Assembly (NCBI RefSeq): GCF_945859685.1
Contig: NC_079148.1
Location: forward strand, 23,571,946-23,635,945
Source: Eupeodes corollae
Taxonomy: Eukaryota > Arthropoda > Insecta > Diptera > Syrphidae
Direction: 5' to 3'
DNA length: 64,000 bases
Shown here: in pieces, positions 59,134 through 64,000 of the stretch
Layout of the letters: every line of letters begins with the position of its first letter
Position numbering within the stretch: the stretch's first letter is position 1
Notes under the pieces: model-generated
What the model saw: the letters and a program-made list of their open reading frames with translations, nothing else
Databases searched by the model: none
What the model was told of the DNA's origin: nothing
Program-made: the position numbers and the translations under genes

Positions 59134-59257
59134 TTGTTGCTCCGTAAAAAAGCTGCTGAGGAATTGAAGAAAGAACAAGAACGCAAGGCAGCCGAACGTA
59201 GGCGTATCATTGAGGAAAGATGTGGTAGCCCCAGAAATCTTAGCGATGCCAGCGAAG
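59134..59257 (+). CDS. wupA: wupA exon 5, constant
   Basis: 41 codons plus one base: LLLRKKAAEELKKEQERKAA, ERRRIIEERCGSPRNLSDAS, E, and the first base G of the next codon. Acceptor TTCATTTAAAG, donor GAAG/GTAATT. The preceding intron is only 72 nt (59062-59133). It encodes the helix leading into the troponin-T-binding coiled coil. The terminal G is completed by whichever exon-6 copy is chosen. Confidence 0.95.
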
Positions 59258-59579
59258 GTAATTTTCAAAATAAAACAAAATATATAGTATATCATTCTTA
59301 CATTTTACTTAAAAATCATTTAATATACATTTAAATTTTATATAAAATATATAAAAATATATATTTAATTTTTTTTATATTTAGTTTTTCAAATAAGATC
59401 ATAAGACGAGGTTAATTGCATTATAATTATTTTTTTGAAAATGTCACAAATCATTTCTGACATTTTATACAATTTAATATATTGACACATATTTTTGTCA
59501 TTTTAATTATGTTTAAAACATTTTTTTAATACAAAAAAAAAACTATAAAATATACAACAAAAAAACACAATTTCTTCAG

Positions 59580-59680
59580 AAACACTTAAGTCACTTTGCC
59601 GCCAACACCACGAAAGGATTAATAAATTGGAGGACGAGAAATATGACCTTGAATATGTTGTTAAGCGAAAGGATGTTGAG
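59580..59680 (+). CDS. wupA: wupA exon 6, alternative copy 1
   Basis: 101 nt. Acceptor CAATTTCTTCAG, donor GAG/GTACAC. Joined to exon 5 it reads ETLKSLCRQHHERINKLEDE, then KYDLEYVVKRKDVE. It shares the KLED-x-KYDLEY core with copy 2 (19 of 34 residues identical). It encodes part of the coiled coil (IT arm) that pairs with troponin T. Confidence 0.93.
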
Positions 59681-60862
59681 GTACACACGAACATAAAAAA
59701 AAACAACCCAAAAGCCTTAGAAAGCTTGCACTTGACTTTTTTCTGTTATTACGTTTCTCACTACGCTACCACCTTAAGCTAGATCTTACATTGTTTTTCA
59801 CTTAAAAAATTGTAATTTCTTTAAACAAAATTTTCAAAACTGATCTCTAATTTAATATATAACAACTCTGCACAAATGTCAACTGTCACTTCGCCGCACT
59901 TGTAATACCAGTGATGCCAGCTTTAGATGTTTTATTTTTTATTTTAATTTTTTTTAATTTTATTTTTGTATCTTTTTTCGAACTTTTCTTTTTGAAAAAC
60001 AATGTAAGCTAGCAGGGAGTGTGTAATAAGAGGCAACACAACACACAAAACAAAAAGCAAAACAACTACCTTAACACTCAGAAACTTCCGTACTATATTA
60101 CTATTATTTTTTGTTTACTTAATACCTGTCAAAATTTGAATCGCGCGTCTGCAAAACTTCTCACAAAAATAAAATTACCAAACAATTTGATAATAATAAT
60201 AATTAAATAATAAATAATATAATATTTTTTTTTGCTTTACACGCGACAGTAGAAATAAGCGAAATAATTGAATTTTTTTTGTATATAAACATTTTTGATT
60301 TTTGATTTTTGCTATTTTTGAAATTTCACTTATTTTTGCAATCAAAACAATAATATAATACAACAATTTATAATATAATTAACACCACTAAGCAAAAAGT
60401 GTGATGTTTCTCAACATCATTTACAACAACAATAATAAATTAAAACCATACAAATAAAAATAAAACTGCAAGTAAATAATCACATTTTTTTGATATTGAA
60501 AGCAGTTTTATAGTGAATTTCGAAATACTGTTTTTTGTAACGAAATCACAATATTTAAGAGTTTATTTATTAGTTATGATTTTCTTACCACACCACTCCA
60601 ATATTTTGCTTTTGCAAGATTTATCAACATTTTTTTTTTTGAATACAATAATATGAAAACAAATATGTATATTATATGCAATTAAGTAGTTAATGATATT
60701 AAAATCAACTTTCACTCATTTTCACTCGAGAAGAAACACAAACAAAAATTATATATTTTTAAATCATCCAACATCCACTTCCACAGACAATACAAAAAAT
60801 AATAACAAACAAATTTATAATTTAAATAATAAAAACAATACCCGCCATACAAATACTTTTAG

Positions 60863-60963
60863 AAACCATTAGGAAAATCGCTAAAGAGTATCACGAATTG
60901 ATTCGAAAATTGGAAGACCAAAAATACGATCTTGAATACGATGTTAGAAGAAGAGACTTCGAG
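60863..60963 (+). CDS. wupA: wupA exon 6, alternative copy 2, GC donor
   Basis: 101 nt. Acceptor AAATACTTTTAG. It reads ETIRKIAKEYHELIRKLEDQ, then KYDLEYDVRRRDFE. The donor is GAG/GCAAGA, so this exon uses a GC instead of GT 5' splice site; no GT is available at the position needed to keep the 101-nt length. GC donors are often weak and linked to regulated splicing. It is the closest relative of copy 1. Copy 1 to copy 2 intron: 1182 nt. Confidence 0.92.
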
Positions 60964-62654
60964 GCAAGATTTTCTTTTTTTTTTTAATTGAATACACACA
61001 TTTTTGTTGTATTAATTTTTGTTAATACTTTTTTGTTTACCTCGTTTAAATCAGTCTACAAGTTTTATTTTTCTTTTTCAAAATAAATCAAACGATTAAA
61101 CGAGTTAAATTTTGTGTAGAAGCAAACGCTGCTGCTGCTGCCAATTAAAGATTCGGTTAAAAAGATTTTTTTGGGCAGTTCTAATAAAATAATTGCGATT
61201 TAAATAAAAACAAATACTAGATGTGCTATGAGGTTTACTTTAATTTTTTTTCTTAAATGTAAAAACACTAAAAGGTTACTTATTTTTTTTTTCTATAAAA
61301 GTTTGTTTAAGAGGGAAAGTATTTTAGACTTAATGACATTTTTAAAGGGCTTGAAAAGTCTGCTAAAGCTTTCAACAAATATATACAGTGTTTGCTAAAA
61401 AAAGCAACTTTAATTGGATTAAGGATTAATTGTTAAAATAAAAACGATCTGTTTGATCAAATTAATTTGGCTTGAGAAAGTATCCTAAACAGCATAATAA
61501 GCAATTTAATTGACTCCTTGCCATGAAGACGAGGTGGAAGTGATTAAAAATAAGGGTTTTGCTACCAAAAACTAGCAATATTTTAGTAAGTCTAAGAAAA
61601 ATAAATTAATTTTTTAAAGTGGCTTTTGTTTTGACCAACAAATAATTGGGTTGACTGTCTTACTGTAATCGTTACGTTATAAAAACTATTTTCTCTTGTG
61701 GTCTATTTAGAAGTGAATACATAATGTATTACATTTTATAAACAAATTAACATGATTTGTTTCAGTTAATAATTTTTGAATGACATAAATATGGAAATAG
61801 TTTTATTTGCTAATGTTTTGGCCAACACTGTATGTAAAAACGTCTTTACTAAGTGCAGAATAGATGTTGCTTCAAATGGACCTAAATACATTTTAATATA
61901 GCAAATGGTTTAAATAGTCCATTTTATTTGTTAGCAATAACTGGCGCCCAACGTGGAACAATTAACATTGCTTTGATCTTCAAAGCGATTGAAATTGTTC
62001 TTGAAAATTAATTTCTCTTGATATTTGTTCAAATAAAGTCGTCATCAAAAGCCAATTTTTGTATTTCTCCGAACTGATTGACACATTTTTGGAAATATTG
62101 TTCCAAAATGTGGTAAAATGTTCTACTGTTAATTTCACTCCTTAATTTTGAGAAAAAACAGTGCTGTCACCTTCTTAAACAAACAAAATAGAAAAAAAAC
62201 TGTTAGATAAACTAAAAATAATAATTAATCAAGCAAACTCTCTAAAAAATAGTAAAAAACACTGCTCTAACAGCACTGAAACTTTATATTCTTTTTTTAT
62301 ATAACACAAAATAAAACTGATAAAACATATAACGTAAAAGCAACCTAAATATTAATTTTTTTTTTTATAATATTTTGATTTTTGAAGCTTTTACTACTCA
62401 CATTCTCACATAAAACAATCATATTATTATTTAACAGTCACATCGTAGGTGTGTAGGAGAATATCTATATTATTAAATATATTTTTTTAAACCTATAAAT
62501 AAGAATAAATATTTAAAAAAACAAAACAATATTCAACAAAACAAAGTTTTACCAAACTTAGTTATATATAAAACATATATGTAGAAATTAGTTTTAAAAA
62601 ATTTAAGAAACCAACAAAGAAAATTAAATATGAAACAAAAACTCGATAATTTAG

Positions 62655-62755
62655 CCGAACTTCAGACATTATGTAAACAATATTGGCAACGCGCTTATGC
62701 CTTGGAGGGTGACAAATTTGATTTAGAGCATATCCAAAAAATGAAGGCGTTCGAG
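62655..62755 (+). CDS. wupA: wupA exon 6, alternative copy 3
   Basis: 101 nt. Reads AELQTLCKQYWQRAYALEGD, then KFDLEHIQKMKAFE; donor GAG/GTAAAA. The acceptor GATAATTTAG is preceded by an A-rich stretch rather than a good pyrimidine tract, so it should be weak. An upstream ATG at 62630 is in frame but lies in the intron and is not a start. It is closest to copy 4 (15 of 34 identical, sharing the EGxKxDLE core) and the most diverged of the four. Confidence 0.9.
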
Positions 62756-63608
62756 GTAAAAAAGTATTCCTCTCTTCCTTGTTTATTTATTTATATACTA
62801 CTTTTTTTTTCTTAAATAAAAAATGCATTTTGTTTTATATATATATGAATAAAAATATGCTCTATATAAGTTTAAACAAAAAAATAATGCTATAAATATT
62901 TCAAAATTTGTTCTTTTTGATACAAAAAGAAAAACTCTAAAACAGATTTTTGTACGTTTTCTTATTTGTTTTTCAAAAAAAATATTTAAAAAATATAAAT
63001 TTTTTGGTTATGTTTCACAAAATGAAACATTAAACAAATTACCTTTATATATAAATATACATATATTGAGATACGGTCTTGATTTGATAAGTTTCAAATT
63101 AAAATTAACTTTATAACGTTCGTTTTGTATACATTTTATATATTCCTATAATTTTTTTTTATTTTGAGATTTCAAACTATTTTGTGTTTGGTCTGATTCT
63201 TAGTTTAGTTGATTTCTATTTAATATATTTAAAATATTTTTACTTGCTGAAAAAAAACTGACTATTCAAAAGAAGAATTTCTTAAGCCGAGTATATTATT
63301 TTTTTTTTTTTCAAAAATACCAACCCACTTTATAAGATGCTTAGCTATTTATGTTTTCTTTTTCGATAAACAATTTTCTCTTGGTATTTCCGATAAGAGA
63401 AATTAAAAAAAAAAATTACATAGAAAACTACACCCACTTACGTATGAGTGATTTAATGTTTTTGCAACTTACACAGAGAACACATAACATTTTGAAGAAA
63501 TTTATAAAGAAAAGTCTTATTTATTGGTACTCGTAATTTAAAAAAAAATATACTTTTCGAAAAAAAAAAAAGAAATTGATCATAAATCCAAAACACAAAT
63601 TTTTCCAG

Positions 63609-63709
63609 GCGAATTACAAGAGATTTGTGAAGAGTATTACGAGCGTATGTATATTTGTGAAGGTCAAAAATGGGATCTGGAATACGAAGTCAGGAAAAAA
63701 GACTGGGAG
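63609..63709 (+). CDS. wupA: wupA exon 6, alternative copy 4
   Basis: 101 nt. Acceptor AAATTTTTCCAG, donor GAG/GTACTG. Reads GELQEICEEYYERMYICEGQ, then KWDLEYEVRKKDWE, which agrees with the best-known Drosophila troponin I isoform. Intron from copy 3 is 853 nt. The gene continues past the window end. Confidence 0.94.
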
Positions 63710-64000
63710 GTACTGCCAATTAAAAAAAAAAAAACAATTATTTATTTATGTACACAACACACTTCAAAATGTCAAAAACCCAGTACATTTTTTACTCAGA
63801 GTTTTTAAACTTAGGATTTTGTTTTACATACAAAAGAAAGCATTTTCATTTTTCAATTAAAAAAAAAAACAAAAACATTTTATGTAAAATCATTCTGATT
63901 TTTTAATGTCATCCCTATCCCGTTACATGGTTGTGGTTAATTCAATACGCATACACTTTTGATGTATGTGTCACAAATGTCAATTGATGTTTTTTTTATT
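63710..64000 (+). other. wupA: wupA intron after exon 6 copy 4
   Basis: AT-rich intronic sequence to the window edge. No further exon was recognised; the exon encoding the inhibitory region should lie downstream. Confidence 0.6.

Larger units (their letters stand above)
55894..63709 (+). other. wupA: wupA (troponin I) gene, 5' part with exons 1 to 6
   Basis: Troponin I is the inhibitory subunit of the troponin complex on muscle thin filaments; it holds the actomyosin ATPase off until calcium binds troponin C. Nine exons are visible: untranslated exon 1, start exon 2, Pro/Ala-rich exon 3, constant exons 4 and 5, and four interchangeable copies of exon 6. All coding boundaries join in phase: exons 2, 3 and 4 end in phase 0 and exon 5 ends after the first base of a codon, which every exon-6 copy completes. 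This matches the known fly gene, including the long N-terminal extension and mutually exclusive exon 6. The actin- and troponin-C-binding C-terminal exons lie beyond the window. No in-frame break is seen, so it is probably functional. Confidence 0.93.

Noticed and set aside
62630..62815. 61-codon ORF starting MKQKLDNLAELQ
   Set aside because: It is exon-6 copy 3 plus intron sequence on both sides; its ATG is intronic.
1..64000. CRISPR arrays, bacterial operons, rRNA genes
   Set aside because: Nothing of the kind is present; tandem repeats here lack spacer structure and the DNA is eukaryotic.

Overview
The window is AT-rich eukaryotic DNA, almost certainly from a higher fly (Diptera, Brachycera). 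The last 8 kb carries the 5' part of an intron-rich troponin I gene (wupA), whose exon layout and protein are those known from flies. The upstream 55 kb contains no intact host gene that I can recognise. It is intergenic DNA filled with broken transposable elements. I cannot name genus or species from sequence alone.

Layout, left to right. 1-1144: 3' part of a non-LTR retrotransposon with a TAAA-repeat tail. 1145-2360: a dispersed repeat built of roughly 130-bp subrepeats ('family A'; further copies at 5637-6480, 12845-13905 and, inverted, 19455-21010). 2360-3340: broken Helitron helicase. 3365-5044: fold-back element with long inverted ends. 9665-11100: broken hAT transposase. 11380-11640: mariner-like fragment. 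14590-15540: second non-LTR fragment. 17031-17904: a short inverted-repeat element that carries, on the minus strand, the 3' end of a gene resembling histone PARylation factor 1 (HPF1). 24893-25020: probable tRNA-derived SINE. 29640-31925: third non-LTR element. 38101-39780: internally deleted Helitron with both termini. 40790-41185: PIF/Harbinger transposase remnant on the minus strand. 42025-42310: long palindrome. 47090-54530: an RTE retrotransposon split by a 5.75-kb inverted-repeat element (48600-54349), itself split by a 4-kb inverted-repeat element (49961-53946).

The two nested inverted-repeat elements are the most unusual feature. Each carries a broken gene of the same protein family. 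In the inner copy, the order of acidic motifs (FD, EAD, DTD, GSD) resembles FEN1/XPG-type nucleases. No DDE transposase is visible in either. They may be relatives of Academ transposons, some of which are reported to carry XPG nucleases, or an undescribed group.

wupA runs on the + strand: promoter and untranslated exon 1 (55894-55962), start-codon exon 2, a Pro/Ala-rich exon 3, constant exons 4 and 5, then four 101-bp copies of exon 6 that are interchangeable in phase and length, implying mutually exclusive splicing. The second exon-6 copy has a GC instead of GT donor. Later exons lie outside the window. Intron 2 holds three near-identical 145-bp tandem copies. A consensus MEF2 site lies about 150 bp upstream of the inferred start, consistent with muscle expression.
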